DNA from: Capitulum mitella
Lineage: Eukaryota > Arthropoda > Thecostraca > Pollicipedomorpha > Pollicipedidae
NCBI GenBank assembly: GCA_030062745.1
Contig: CP099846.1
Location: 6,190,432-6,254,431, forward strand
DNA: 64,000 nt
Reading direction: 5' to 3'
Position 1 is the stretch's first letter. Every line of letters begins with the position of its first letter. The notes beneath the pieces are model-generated. The model saw nothing but the letters and a program-made list of their open reading frames with translations. It was not told where the DNA came from and searched no databases. The translations under genes and the position numbers were made by a program. Positions 1-10,990 of this stretch are shown here, in pieces.

Positions 1-307
1 ACATCGATTGAACAACAGCAAAAACTGTTTGTGCTTTACGTCGTTTGTGATCTTCCAACCGCGAGTGCCGATATTTGTGTTCGTTGGCCATTGTTTCAGT
101 GAAATAATGTACGTTGCTGGTCATTCAAATTTAGCAGAGTTTCGTAACCAGTCCAGGATTTTCGACCCGCTTTTGGAGTTGAGTTCAGTGGCGTAGACGT
201 TGTTCTCTGATGTCCATGATACTCCTGATACAGTTTTTTTTTTTTTTTTTTTTAACTAACCCCGGAGGGGGGGGGTTTTTTTTTTTTTAAAAATTTTTTT
301 TTTTTTT

Positions 308-686
308 GCAACGTTTTTGGGGGCACCTAGGTATTTTTGGGTTGAGGGTAAAAGGAAAATGTCTGAAAAACAGAGTTTTAAAGATAAAACTTAAAATTTT
401 ATATGAATATATAGCTAAATAGTTGGGCAATGTGCATATGTGTTTTGTTTTTTTAGTTTACAAGGTCAGGTAGGTCAAAGTCAAATTTGTTTTTTTAAAA
501 TATTTCGGCGCGTTTTTTAAAAATATATGAAATATGACTAAATGTCAGTGACGTACCCTATATCGCAAAAGCCAAAAAATGATTTTTGGAATAGAGTGAT
601 TTAATCGGTTAAAGACGTTTACAGATAATATTGAATGACACGAATTAGGTGAAAGGTACGATCTGAAGAACGTGTGACCGTACGTT
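308..686 (+). repeat. Degenerate MITE family 2 fragment inside the left arm
   Basis: The stretch from GCAACGTTTTT to GAACGTGTGACC aligns with the element at 56964-57539. It shares phrases such as TTGAGGGTAAAAGGAAAATG and a long AT-rich middle. Several internal blocks are missing, including most of the ones with repeated AGGTCA, and it has lost its termini. It is absent from the partner arm at 40.3-41.1 kb, so it inserted after the two arms separated. Confidence 0.75.
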
Positions 687-1239
687 TTTTTTACTGTGAA
701 CTCTTACAGCGGTCAAAACGGGTATAAAAAGTAATTTTGATTTTTTTGACTGTTTCAAGAAATGATAACCAGTCTAGTTTGTAGGTTAACGTTTAGGATT
801 TTCGACCCACATTCGGCGTGCGCTTCAGTGGTGTAGTTGCTGTCATGTAATGTTCATGGCTCCTGACATAGTTGTGCAGTGGCGTCAGATTTAAATTCCA
901 CTTGTGGGTGGCAAGATTTCCAAGTCATGTATTGTTAAATAGTTGTAAGCTAGGACTCGCCGATTACTTCGTTACGCAAGGCTGACAAACACTGAACTGC
1001 CGGGTTTCCAGCAGTATCGGTTTCGAAGCGGTCTGGCCTTCGTGACCTTTGGTAGCGGTTTTGGGCTTTGGATCGCGGATCGTTATCAATGACGGTAATA
1101 TGCTCCTTGCTAGACGCTGTTGTGCATTACAGACCCCGTTTCTAAATGCTCTTGATTTTATTTTGCATTTCACTTTGATGATATGATCTTGGTGATGGTG
1201 TCTACAATCGGCACAAAAGGTGAAAAACTCCGGAAATTG

Positions 1240-1301
1240 TCAGCTTAAGAAGAATGAATCTGGGAGTGCCGTTCATAGGTAAAGAGCAAAATGACTATTT
1301 T
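1240..1301 (+). repeat. 62-bp block inverted relative to the partner arm
   Basis: This block runs from GTCAGCTTAAGAAG to AAAATGACTATTT. It lies in the same window orientation as the copy at 40248-40309, whereas the sequence next to it (1201-1233) is inverted relative to its partner (40312-40345). The block has therefore flipped in one arm. The switch occurs within 1-5 nt of the shared CCGG. Confidence 0.85.
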
Positions 1302-1334
1302 GTTGTGTTCTGTATACGCAACACGGGACCACCG

Positions 1335-1556
1335 TCATGAGGCTCCCAGGGGGCCGACGACAGGGACGACCACGCCGGTGGTCTTGCCCTGTTCGAGCAG
1401 TTCCCTCACCAGAGGCACGTGCTTTCGAGCCTTTTCGTCGGTCGTCACCTGTAACGCATCAGGACGCTTCTCGACGGCTACTGTCACGTCGACCAGTGTG
1501 ACCGAGTCGTCACGTATCACAACTAGTTCGGGCCGCGTGGAGGACGCCGACCCGGG
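1335..1556 (-). pseudogene. C-terminal endonuclease fragment of a non-LTR retrotransposon
   Basis: The minus-strand frame reads RPELVVIRDDSVTLVDVTVA followed by EKARKHVPLVRELLE and ends at a TGA after a GPLGAS tail. This matches the restriction-like endonuclease (RLE) of R2/R4/NeSL-type non-LTR elements: a PD/PE, some 12 residues, then a D in a 'DVTV' strand, and a later K in a K-A-x-K/R segment. The RLE nicks the genomic target for target-primed reverse transcription. Only about 70 residues survive and no reverse transcriptase is seen upstream (higher coordinates). This is a dead fragment. The local base composition is GC-rich against an AT-rich surround. Confidence 0.65.
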
Positions 1557-1639
1557 AATCTAGCGGTTGACTTTGATCTAAACGTGGCCTCGCGTGACCG
1601 CCCTGCGCAGGTGGTCTACGATTGTGCGGACGTCGCTGC

Positions 1640-3555
1640 TACACCGCACTGCGCGGCATGCAGTGGTACAGTGCATGGAACAGAACGCTGCATATGGCGG
1701 CATATGGAATGCAGAAATATTGAAAAAACACTGAAAGCAAAATATGGAACAGGATAAATGTTAACAGAGATGAGCATCGAACTGGAAAAGCATCGTTTCC
1801 GCTCCGTGCGACAAAATGCCGAATACGTATAAATATCGAGTAACGATGTTTATCCAAATGCAAAAATGTTGCGGAGCGGAATGCTGGATGAACAAGTAAG
1901 CGATGCAAGCAAGATATAGAAATGTAAAGATATGTACCTCAATTAACATGAAGAGAATAAAATGTCGAAAGATAAGACATCACGAGGTTATACTATGTGT
2001 CGTCGTACCAGAGACGGGCATCGTTCATCGACGGCTATAGAATTACCAACTTTTGCATTACCAAATATAGAGAAAGCCAGGATGTGACGGACTAACAGCA
2101 GCAACAGAATTCAAGTCCCGGTTGTTTGAAATTTTCCGTCCCCTTCTTCTTAGGTTGTGGCCGTTGGGAGCTGCGGTAATCGGCCCGGGCCGTCGTCGGA
2201 GCCGTCGTTCTTTTATCCGAGGCGCAGGAGTAAAACATTTTATAGCCCACTGCCATTTCTTGTTATTAGTATGAAGATTCCTGGCAACAGTAAATGCAAC
2301 GTATCCTCAAAAGACCACTGGGAAAAGAGGAAGGAATGATTCTTCATGTTTGGGTCTGAAACATCGCATACTGTATGACGTAAATTGCCAGTATTTTGCG
2401 GCCACGCTATCAGGTCCATTGGCACAACCAGGAAGTCTGTTGTCTGTTTGGTTCAGTTTAGCGGCTCCTTGAAGCAAACTGAATATTCATTTCAAGGAAT
2501 TCCAGCCAAATAGTTCGGTTCGGCTTAGACACTTTGTAATTTATTTTCAAAGCCTGGAAGGCTTTCAACGCATTCCTACTACGATTTTCCCGTACAGTTT
2601 TCGGGAGAAATCAGTGCCTGTGCCCACCGTGCTGCGCTACTGTTGTTCTTGCGATATTTTCCACTGAAATGTGTATCACGTGCGTTATTGATCCTTGCCC
2701 CGATATCTTGCCATTCGGTCATCTATCATTTGGTAGCTAGCTGATTTTAATTCTGCTTCGATATTGCGATATCAGAACATTTCGCAATCGATGTTTTTTC
2801 ATTTTCATGCTTTCTTTCGACGGGGTAATTACTTTTCAGCGTAAGACGTTACGTAAGACGAGGTTATGCACCAAATGTTAGATGAAGCCCTCGTGGATCG
2901 TGTTCGCTTAGCTTAAGATTATTTTGTGAGAGCTTTATTTAGAGGTAAAATGATATTTTGTCATCGTATTCTCGTGGAAGACGATGGTATAGCTTTCTGG
3001 CAATATCGCTAAATTCAGTTCGGAGGAATAATGCGCTTTCTCTGTTGATACCAGAAGAAAGATGTGTTGTTTTTAGCGCTCTGCTGTAATAAAAAAGTTA
3101 AAAACACAAATGAAAAAATCCGCGACTTTTGGTGTGATAACCGCAATGAAATGAATCATGCCACCACCACCCCCCCCCCCTTCCCCGAAAAGAAACGAAA
3201 CAGCACTTGAAGGCAATGAAGCCGGTGTGGAAATTTAGCTCAGGCACCGGCAAACGATATTCCGATTTTAATATGTACATTTGTGGTTTGTGGCGCGTGA
3301 TGTCCAAGAGCCGTGCGAGAAGGAGTTGAGGGGCAATCATATTATCTTGCAATTGAAATTGCAGACAATGTGCGTACGGAGTGCTTCAAAAAGTATACGA
3401 ATTTCACATGTTTATTCTGAGGGAATGGTAATTTGTTCAGTGTCCAACTGCCCACCTCTGGAAACTGACATCATTCCATTTTCAGAAAAGTAACGGTGAG
3501 CTCAATAACTCAACTCAAAACCAAATGTCGTCGGATTTTCCAAAACCACCATTGG
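1640..3555. other. No recognisable gene
   Basis: AT-rich unique-looking DNA. Only short open frames occur and none has a family signature. There is an 11-nt C run near 3171. I see no paired repeat within this window. Confidence 0.6.
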
Positions 3556-3559
3556 TGCA

Positions 3560-4350
3560 TTTTTCTAGCTGACGTTCCCGATAAATACGCCTTTGCGATT
3601 GTGGTACGCCTTCACACAGACCACAAAGTTCTCGCCCACCTTCCTTAGGGTCGCAGGTGTGACTTCTTGAACATAGTTGGCCACATTCAGGTTGAGCTGG
3701 ACCAGTGCAACAGTCACTGGTCCAGAGAGAGCTCTTGACAGTCCCCCACAGCCAGAAGTCCAGTTGGTTGACGTCAGGGCTCTTGGTTGCTGGTGCAGAT
3801 AGGCGATGCTGTCAAGGGCAGTGTGAGGTGGGGCCCCTTCCTATATGAACCAGGATATGAGCATGAATCAGAACCATGAACACAGGATAATACGAAGGTG
3901 TCCCACAGTTAGGGCTGCACTCAAGTCAACGTGGAAGTGCTTTATGATCTCGCGGTAGCGCATGGCGTTGACAGCGATACTTCTGACACCATCTTCGAAC
4001 CAGTAATGGAGATCAGTAACCCATGCCTGGTATTGTAGGCCACGAAGGCAGTGACCTTTAGACTCTTCATCTGCCTGTCTCCGATCTCCTCAGGTTGCCC
4101 AGAACCCCAGAAAATGTTGCTGTGGTTACAAATGGCCCTGTTGAAGTGGAAATACGCCTCGGTGGAGAACCAGATGCGGTTGATCCAGCCCGAGTTACGT
4201 TCCTTTTGTTGCTGAACCATTCACACATGACCTTCCTCTTTTGCATGTCCTCAGCACCATCTGCTGACTTCTCGCGACCGTCTGTGGTCTTCAGATCTAG
4301 TCTCGACCTAGCAAAACTATTAGTTAAGACGCTGATCGGAAAGCTCTTGG
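3560..4350 (-). pseudogene. Degenerate DDE (mariner/IS630-type) transposase
   Basis: On the minus strand, broken frames give, in order: a WFSTEAYFHFNRAICNH segment with KVTAFVAYNTRHGLL (about 4215-4000), a GAPPHTA segment (about 3840), and SPDVNQLDFWLWGTVK (about 3765). These are the three catalytic neighbourhoods of arthropod mariner/IS630-like transposases, which normally read FSDEAxFHL, QDGAPxH and SPDLNPLDFxLWG. The first Asp is Thr and the second is Glu, and several frameshifts separate the blocks, so the protein cannot be active. No terminal inverted repeats were found. The family assignment rests on motif order rather than a database search. Confidence 0.7.
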
Positions 4351-4555
4351 TATTATAACAGGTCTGCTCAGGAAGCATCCAGACTAAGGCCAGGGAAAAG
4401 GTGGCTTCCCTTTCGGGGTCCAACGCTAACCTCCCTCAAAGTAGGCCCTTCATGACTCCACGCACTTACCCCAGCGTGTAAGGGGTAACCTGGGAGTCCA
4501 ATAACCTTTAATGTCCGACTCAGGGCAGGGATCTGGCTAGCCCTGATGTGTATCA

Positions 4556-4757
4556 AACCGCGGTGGTGGCGTGATGGATAAGGAGCCGGCCAACAGATCC
4601 GGTGCGTGACAGACATTGAATTCAAGTCCCAAAACGAGCACCTCCATTTGGCCCGAGACCGAAAGGGTCGACGGCACGGGACGGCCGTGTCGTGGAGTTG
4701 CACGGCACTATAAAGGTCGTCCAACGCCATGTGGGTCCGGCGCCTGGGGTGAAATCA
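4556..4757 (+). mobile_element. tRNA-derived SINE, core-sharing family (copy 1)
   Basis: A tRNA-like head has a box A-like TGGCGTGATGGATAAGG at about 4567 and a box B-like GAATTCAAGTCCC at about 4618. A body follows containing ACGGGACGGCCGTGTCGT at 4676-4693 and a TATAAAGG stretch. The same body occurs at 31210-31240 and, on the minus strand, at 31685-31724, behind different heads. SINEs are transcribed by RNA polymerase III from these internal boxes and mobilised by LINE enzymes. The 3' end runs into a TA-rich microsatellite. Confidence 0.7.
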
Positions 4758-4767
4758 CTCCATATTT

Positions 4768-4892
4768 GGTGTATATATATCCCTATATATACACCAAATT
4801 ATATATATATAGTATATATATATATAAGTAGTATATATATATAGTAGTGTATATATATATAGTATATATATATAAGTATATATATATATAAG

Positions 4893-4952
<60 letters not shown>

Positions 4953-4954
4953 TG
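4768..4954. repeat. (TA)n / (TG)n microsatellite
   Basis: Long TA-dinucleotide tracts broken by short AGT steps lead into an uninterrupted TG tract at about 4919-4946. It is compound and probably length-polymorphic. It abuts the 3' end of the SINE. Confidence 0.95.
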
Positions 4955-5031
4955 TCCGATTAAAAAGCAGGGCGCATTGAAATTTCACAGGCTTCTTTAA
5001 GATAATTGCATCAAAACTGTGCATTCGTTCC

Positions 5032-5866
5032 TTGTTTCAACTTTTCAACATTTCAGAATATACATACTCTCATTATCAAGAAATGGAATACACTGTTCGG
5101 TTATCCAGTATCGAGTATCGATTAATTTACAACAAAAACACGAAAAGTTGAAACGAACCAACGTAATCTACAAATATTCATGCCCTGAGGAACACTGCAG
5201 ACTTCTCAATGAAGACTTCGTTGGTGTAACAACAACCACTTTATCACGTCATTTAACGATGCACCCATGGATGGCGATCCTCGGGGGAGTTGGGGGGGGG
5301 TTAGGATCTCCCCAATATTCAGTGATTTTAACATTAGGCCTATGGCAATGACTGGAGAGAAACCGTTTGAAATCTTGTGTAAACTCCCCAAAAATTTTCG
5401 GAAATCAACAGCCATGTACGCACCTTGCAGACGGTGCCCCAGAAATGCATATGTTAGACAAACACTAACATAGCATGACTAGGCAGAATATGGCACAAAA
5501 TACTGACATCATCAGTTCTACCGCGGGCAAAGGGAAACTTCAAATTTTAGGGGCACTAACCATACAAAAAACTTACCAGTCTTAAATAGGCAAACTTCCA
5601 CTTGTGTAACACTTCAGTTATTTAGGCAGTGAAGGGTTGTGTCCTTGTGTTGTGTGAAACCTGTACAATGCCTTAAACGGTGTCATCGTCATTCGGAATT
5701 AGCAATACCGGAAGTGCCTTAACAGGTCATGGTAACCATGGCAATTTTGTCAGTCAGACTATGAAACTGTTTTATGTATGTCGATACTCGATAGCCGAAC
5801 AGTGTATTGTACTTCTTCATAATGGAAAATGTATGTTCCGAAACGCTGGAAAGTTGAAATAACAAA
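5032..5866. repeat. Imperfect inverted repeat bracketing a Penelope-like fragment
   Basis: Arm 5032-5121 and arm 5781-5866 are reverse complements at roughly 80% identity, sharing blocks such as ATACACTGTTCGG and TCGAGTATCGA. The ~660-bp interior begins with a GIY-YIG-type reading frame. Penelope-like elements often carry inverted or direct terminal duplications, but a foldback element is also possible. Confidence 0.6.
5126..5265 (+). pseudogene. GIY-YIG endonuclease fragment of a Penelope-like retroelement
   Basis: The plus frame reads KRTNVIYKYSCPEEHC followed by DFVGVTTTTLSRHLTMH. This is the start of the GIY-YIG nuclease found at the C-terminus of Penelope-like retroelements: an N-V-I/V-Y-K-F/Y-x-C-P strand, a second aromatic-V/I-G-x-T strand, and then a helix with the conserved L-S-R-R/H-L. 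After TMH the similarity stops at a G-rich stretch (5268-5305) that looks like an insertion, and the rest of the nuclease and any reverse transcriptase are missing. It is a small remnant. The call comes from motif recognition alone. Confidence 0.65.
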
Positions 5867-6324
5867 CGACTGCGCAGTTTTGCTACGATTATCTTTCCAT
5901 TGTCCAATGAGACAAAACGAACACTATGACTTATCGAACAAAACATTAAGAAGCTTGTGAAATGTCAATACGCCTTGATGTTTAATCAAACGTGTATAAA
6001 CGAGAACCTCTTGCGTAAACATACCAATGTATATACGTAACATACAAGAGCGGGGGCAAAAAAATTTTGACCCACCACCGCACAATCAGTCCCTCAGATA
6101 TTTGTGCAAGTACTCCACATTTGGACCACATTTGGACATGTGGCTCAACCACGTGTCCAAATGTGGCTCAGTCATATTTGGTTCATGTGGTTGGACGGCC
6201 ATGAACAGTCCAGGACGGTTGATCGTTATTTCAGGAAGAAAATATTGCCCTCGTATATTCAGTTTGTTGAAATCAAGGACACAGCTCCTACACTGTAGGA
6301 ACTATTACTACAAAACTACACTGT

Positions 6325-6365
6325 AGCATAGGGGTCGACAGGTCTTAAAAACCTGTCAGGTCCTA
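6325..6365. other. Imperfect hairpin
   Basis: CATAGG...GACAGGT pairs with ACCTGTC...CCTATG around a short A/T loop, with four mismatched central bases. It is preceded by two short direct repeats of CACTGTAG. No function is implied. Confidence 0.5.
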
Positions 6366-6447
6366 TGTAAGATGGCGCCTGGGCTCACACGGCGAAGAAG
6401 AAGAAGTCCTTCACACCCGAAGGTTCTGAAAAACTTCGAAAGAAAGA

Positions 6448-6698
6448 TTTAGACTGACTGGCCCGATAGTTGGCCAGATCTGAATATTGCAGAGCACTTG
6501 TTGGCTGGTCTGCAGGATGCAGTCTTCCAGACCTTCAAGCAGCCTCGCCCTCGAAAGAGGGAACATCTGATCGCCCTCTCCCGTGTTGGGAACGATTGGA
6601 ACAGCTTGACCAGGAAATACATCAAGAACTTTGTGGAGAGGTTTTCTTCTCAAGTAAAAGAGTGCTTGCGGAATGAATCAAGGAGCACCACGTGCTAA
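6448..6698 (+). pseudogene. Tc1-like transposase C-terminal remnant
   Basis: The plus frame contains WPDSWPDLNIAEHLLAGLQD, then a basic loop and GNDWNSLTRKYIKNFVERF before the stop at about 6698. The arrangement WP-x-x-SPDLNPIEHLW followed by an amphipathic W-x-x-I helix is typical of the last ~80 residues of Tc1-like DD34E transposases. Here the catalytic-side S-P is WP and the N-P is NI. No N-terminal domain is seen upstream. It lies just before, and on the opposite strand from, the intact-ended Tc1 element, and differs from it in sequence, so it is an older separate insertion. Confidence 0.45.
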
Positions 6699-6786
6699 CA
6701 GCATTCATGGTCTGTTGACAATAAACATGTAATTCATGAAAATATGCTTTTACTTGACTTTCCTACATCAAAAGAGTCACGAGTAC

Positions 6787-6851
6787 ACACACACACACAC
6801 ACACACGCATATATATATATGTATATATACATGTACATATATATATATATA
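6787..6851. repeat. (AC)n(AT)n microsatellite, left flank of Tc1 element
   Basis: An AC tract (6787-6806) is followed by an AT tract reaching the TA target site at 6850-6851. The TA tract resumes at 8595-8613 beyond the element, so the transposon inserted within this microsatellite. Confidence 0.95.
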
Positions 6852-6974
6852 CAGTACTGGACATATTATTATGGATTTTTGAGGAAATCATAAAATTTGC
6901 TTCATTTCATCCAAATATACGACAAATACACATCAAATATCATTTTATTAGTATGAGAAATTATTATTGTCCTT

Positions 6975-8218
6975 CTAGTATTTTGTCTGTCCTCCCTTTG
7001 CTTTCAAAAGAGCTTTAATACGTTTTGGCATCCCTTCAATCAACTTTGAGCACATTTCCTTCAATCTGTCAGAATGAAACCACACTTCTATAAGACGTGC
7101 TATCAGCGTTGTTTTGCTTGTAATTGGCACTTGATGTATTTCATTTTTGAGAACCTCCCATAGGTTCTCTATGGGATTCATATCAGGTGAGTTGCCTGGC
7201 CAAGAGAGCAATTTCACCTGATTTTCTCCACACCATGCCTTCACTGACTTGGCAGTATGACAGGGGGCCCCATCTTGCATGAAAATCCAGTCATCAGCAA
7301 GCTCCCAGTCCCTGATTTGAGGTAGGAGACGATTCTTTAGTACAGATATATACTTGCTAGCATTCATAGTTCCCTCCACTATGTGTAAGCGACTTGTACC
7401 GCTTGTAGAAATTGCTCCCCATACCATGATTTTTTGAGGAAATTTCACAGTTTTTCTCAGGCATTCAGGTTTGAACTCTTCTCCTCTTCTCCTGGACGTC
7501 GTCGTACAGTCTGAACCCTGTCATCCAGCACACATATGGTGCTTTCATCAGAGAACACCACCTGAAATGAATTAATGATGCTGGCTTATCGAGAACTTTT
7601 TTAAGACATTAAGAATCCTACTCTACAGATTCATGATTTTCATCGAAAAATTGCCTGTATAATTTTCTAGGCAAACAAATTTAAAAACAGATTAATTAGT
7701 GATAGAACTATTTCTAAAAATTAGTATGATCAATATAGAATTCTGTAATAATGATTTACCTTAGACCAATCTGCTACAGTCCATTCTTTGTGCTCATTTG
7801 CCCATGACATTCTTGCTTCAATCATTTTCTGGGTAAGACGCGGCTTTTTCCTAGGCCTGTAGGCCTTCAGTCCACACTCCAGGAGTCTTCGACTAACGGT
7901 TTTCCGATGGACATGGAACCCTTCTTTAGCAAGAATGCTTGAAATCTTTTGACAGGAAGCCCTTCTCATCTTCAATGACATATTTTTAATCTTGCGGTCT
8001 GTTCTTGCACTTGTCTTCCTCTTCGGGCCACATTTTCCAACTCTCCTGTTCTCCAATGGAATGTCTTTCTGTAAATTTTTCTTAACTAAACTAACAGTTT
8101 GGGTCGATACGTTCAATTCCTTGGCGATTTCTACCTGTTTAAGAGTAGAATTTTCCAGTAAAGTCTTTATTTGACCTTTCTTACGGGGACTGAGGTCAGC
8201 CCTTTTACCCATCCTCAC
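6975..8218 (-). pseudogene. Tc1-like DD34E transposase, two exons, one frameshift
   Basis: Cut-and-paste transposase of the surrounding Tc1 element. Exon 1 (8218-7760, 153 residues) holds paired helix-turn-helix DNA-binding domains (SPRKKGQIKTLLE, STQTVSLVKKNL, then SCQKISSILAKEG and HRKTVSRRLLECG). A 198-bp intron (7759-7562, donor AAG|GTAAAT, acceptor TTTCAG) joins in phase 0 to exon 2, which opens VVFSDES with the first catalytic Asp. The second Asp is in FMQDGAPCH and the Glu in NPIENLW, with exactly 34 residues between them (DD34E). The protein ends KGGQTKY at 6975. Exon 2 is 587 nt, not a multiple of three. Frames change within the purine-rich GGAGAAGAGGAGAAGAG stretch at about 7478-7498, where one short repeat gain or loss would explain it. 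The start at 8218 gives the usual basic MGKR N-terminus. Probably inactive unless this is a sequencing error. Confidence 0.85.
7562..7759 (-). other. Intron of the Tc1 transposase
   Basis: Most Tc1 transposases are intronless, but a gap between the two coding blocks here has GT...AG ends on the minus strand in phase 0. It directly joins the HTH half (WSK) to the first catalytic strand (VVFSDES). The interior is AT-rich with stops in the coding frame. Confidence 0.75.
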
Positions 8219-8835
8219 TAATTCGTCAATAAATCGATGGAAATGTGATTATTTTGCTATAATTTAACTTTTTCGTATCCAGAATGAATCGAAAGTGAAA
8301 CTAGAATACCAGTGAAATTCAAGAGTGAACTCAGCTGGAAAGGTTCCAGCGCTGAAGTTGTGTTTTTAAAAATGGGCAAAAAATGACGTTCAGTCAAATT
8401 GAGTGGATGAGTGCTTAAAAGCGGGCTTTTATCAATACAAAGTACTCATTAGAAATACTGAATATGAAAATGCATTCAGAAATTGTTTATACATCGATAT
8501 ACCGATGCATCGAAATACCGATCAGCTCCTGCACCCATGTTTCCAAGCAGTATAGCTTCTTTTACAAAAATCCATAATAATATGTCCAGTACTGTATATA
8601 TATATATATATTAGTGGATTTTCGCAGGATATTTTCAGGTATACATGCATGACGGAATGTCAGGGCATATCGATGTTGTAGGCGTTTGGCGGAATCCGGC
8701 ATTTAGGAGAAAACCAGGCGTTCAATGTAATGCCAGCGTTTCATGTAAACATCGTAACATTACCATTGCTAAGCTTTATGATTGAGATTTTATGCGTTTC
8801 TTGAAACGTTCGAAGTTTCTCGGGGACAGAGCGTA

Positions 8836-8836
<1 letters not shown>

Positions 8837-8867
<31 letters not shown>
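8837..8867. repeat. (AAT)n microsatellite
   Basis: About nine AAT/ATA triplets in a row. Confidence 0.9.
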
Positions 8868-8869
<2 letters not shown>

Positions 8870-10985
8870 GTCCGCAACTGAAGACTGTTACTCAATTTGT
8901 CTAGGCAATACAAGAAAAGTCCGGTTGACATTTGGCAAATATCGTTATGAATGATAAGAGCAACGGGAGTGGCGTATTAAGGGGGTGGGCATTGAGTCAT
9001 GAAGGCATGATGATTCGGTCAACGGATAACAATGCTTTCATTGGAAAACGGATGCCCCGATATCAGTCGGCTGAACTGGCCATGGTGTGCCGCCCTTCCC
9101 CCTTAACGTCTTTCCACAGGGGTATTAATCCTATCAAACAGGCGCCGAGTCGTCTGCCCGCAGACCGCCGACCGCCGGCCGGTCCTGGAATATCACAGTC
9201 GTCCTGCCGCAACCCCACCATTACGCCTTGTTCATGCTGCGTTACCAAGCGGTAGCGCTTCCTTCGGGTGTCTCATAGGTGATCTCAAGCGTTTTCAGGG
9301 CGTGCTTGAGCTAGAATGAAAAATTGCTTTGCAATGATGGATACCACGGTAAGGTGGGCATTAAATGGGTTGTAGTTTACTACCAGGCTGTCGCATCGAA
9401 CAAGCTTCAGCACGGTAAGCCCCGCTGAAACTGGAATTTGTGAGCGTGTCCTGCATTTCTTTGAATTCGAGGGAAAAGGCCACACAGCTGCGTGGCCGGT
9501 TCACATCGGCTCTGGTTCGTAAAGTTTGTGTATGTGTCTGTACGTGTGTGGCACCGCGTCAGTGTCTGCCCGCGAGGTTCTCCCATGCAACAAAGACTGA
9601 ATCCAGCGAAGTGGTGTTTGTTCTTCGTGTACTTGTGGACGTGCATACAGAACTGTTAACTGGAGGAAACCTGTAGCGTGGCTATTTCGTAATGATGAGG
9701 GGAGGCTCAATGCTAAAAGCAAGGGGCCTCAATATTACTTTTACCATTTTGTTCCAAATTGCCAACATCAAGGAAATTATCCATATCAAATGGCACACAG
9801 CTGGATATGAAGCGTGTAGTGTTAGAGAATAAGTACACAGTACTTTGTATGCTTTAGATCTGTATGTTCCAAACAAAACTGTCGTATCTCTTCTTTCTGT
9901 TCTTTCGACGTTTCGATGCCGTTTTGTTTCGCCTCCGTCGTCGTATCGAACCCTCACCGCACATGTGATTCCTATCCAGTTTATTACTGTCTCCTTCTGA
10001 GTGGGCCCCAGATGTGGATGCGCTGTACCGATGTGAGGAGCAGGAGGCAGTGTCGTGCGGGCGTCGGCGTGAGCCACTTCGTTCTAGCTAATGAACATCT
10101 AATATAGTCCAGTTTTCTTTAGTATTTTAATTTCTTCTACGCGACTGGTCCTCCGGCGTTTAAACTCTTCAGTTTCTGTCACTCCGACATCAACATCTGT
10201 ATGCTTTATTGTATTAAGTCATCCAATGACAACCATACGGGTGCCCACTGGAGAGCGATTTACATGCCAGCACACCTTTCTCCTTTCAACGAACCTCTCC
10301 CTCTCCCCCATCCCCGGCGCGTGCTACGCTCGACCGGCTTCCCGCATCGAGGACGACCTGCGTCCTGCCAGGCCCCCCCACAAAACACCGTCACACGTGC
10401 CATCCATGGCGGAAGATGAAAGCTATCTTAAACGATGGCAATTTTTCACGTTATTGCAGATAAAAAATCATAAATTTCGCTCATAATCAAGACCATTGGG
10501 AACTCAAGATGAATGGATCCAGATCCGAGGGGCGCACGACGGCCGACTAAATTTCCAAGGAACCTTGGGCTTTCTCTGTGGAGACGACGGCAGTATCAGT
10601 TGCGCGCGGTCGCCGGTTGGCCACTCCGTCGGCCAGCCAGGAAACGGCCGGGGCGCGTCGAGACGTGACCGGAGGGTGGCGAGCCGATCAGAGCCGTGAC
10701 CGGCTGGAGCATGCGCGGCCGCGCCCGTCGTTACGCCCGTTCTCACGTCCTCGCGGGAACGCTGGACCGACTTCAGGTGTCATAAATTGTTATATCGTAG
10801 CGTGCAGACTCCATGAGGTCGTAAAAGTTACTTCGTGACTCTGGTTATACTTTCCGTTGTGTAATTAGCATGCCCCTTCTCTTATACTGCGTCGTCCAAA
10901 AAGATTGAAACCTCGTAGGACGAGCCCTCTCGGTTTGCCTACAATGAAGAACTCGACCTAGCTATCGCCAGCGCCAATTTTCTAA
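8870..10985. other. No recognisable gene; GC-rich patch at 10300-10790
   Basis: I found no conserved domain on either strand. From about 10300 to 10790 the sequence turns GC- and CpG-rich (for example around 10660-10745), resembling the base composition of the esterase gene. It has no open frame with family features. It could be a CpG-rich regulatory stretch or a decayed gene. Confidence 0.5.
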
Positions 10986-10990
10986 CTGTT

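Larger units (their letters stand above)
1..1302 (-). repeat. Left arm of long inverted repeat (partner 40246-41085)
   Basis: Read on the minus strand, 1-230 matches about 40865-41080 and 690-1236 matches about 40305-40850. About 90% of bases agree by eye. The arm is interrupted at about 231-690 by homopolymer tracts and by a piece of a MITE also found at 56964-57539. A 70-residue frame (964-1173 minus here, 40370-40579 plus in the partner) is conserved in both arms but matches no family I know, so it may simply reflect repeat similarity. The arm may continue left of the window. Confidence 0.85.
6852..8594 (-). mobile_element. Tc1/mariner element, 1743 bp, complete ends
   Basis: Perfect 30-bp terminal inverted repeats lie at 6852-6881 and 8565-8594, both starting CAGTACTGGACATATTATTA, and TA dinucleotides flank each end (6850-6851, 8595-8596). 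TA duplication and a 1.6-1.8-kb length are the rule for this superfamily. The transposase reads on the minus strand (6975-8218). Identical termini suggest fairly recent movement even though the transposase frame is now broken. Confidence 0.95.
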
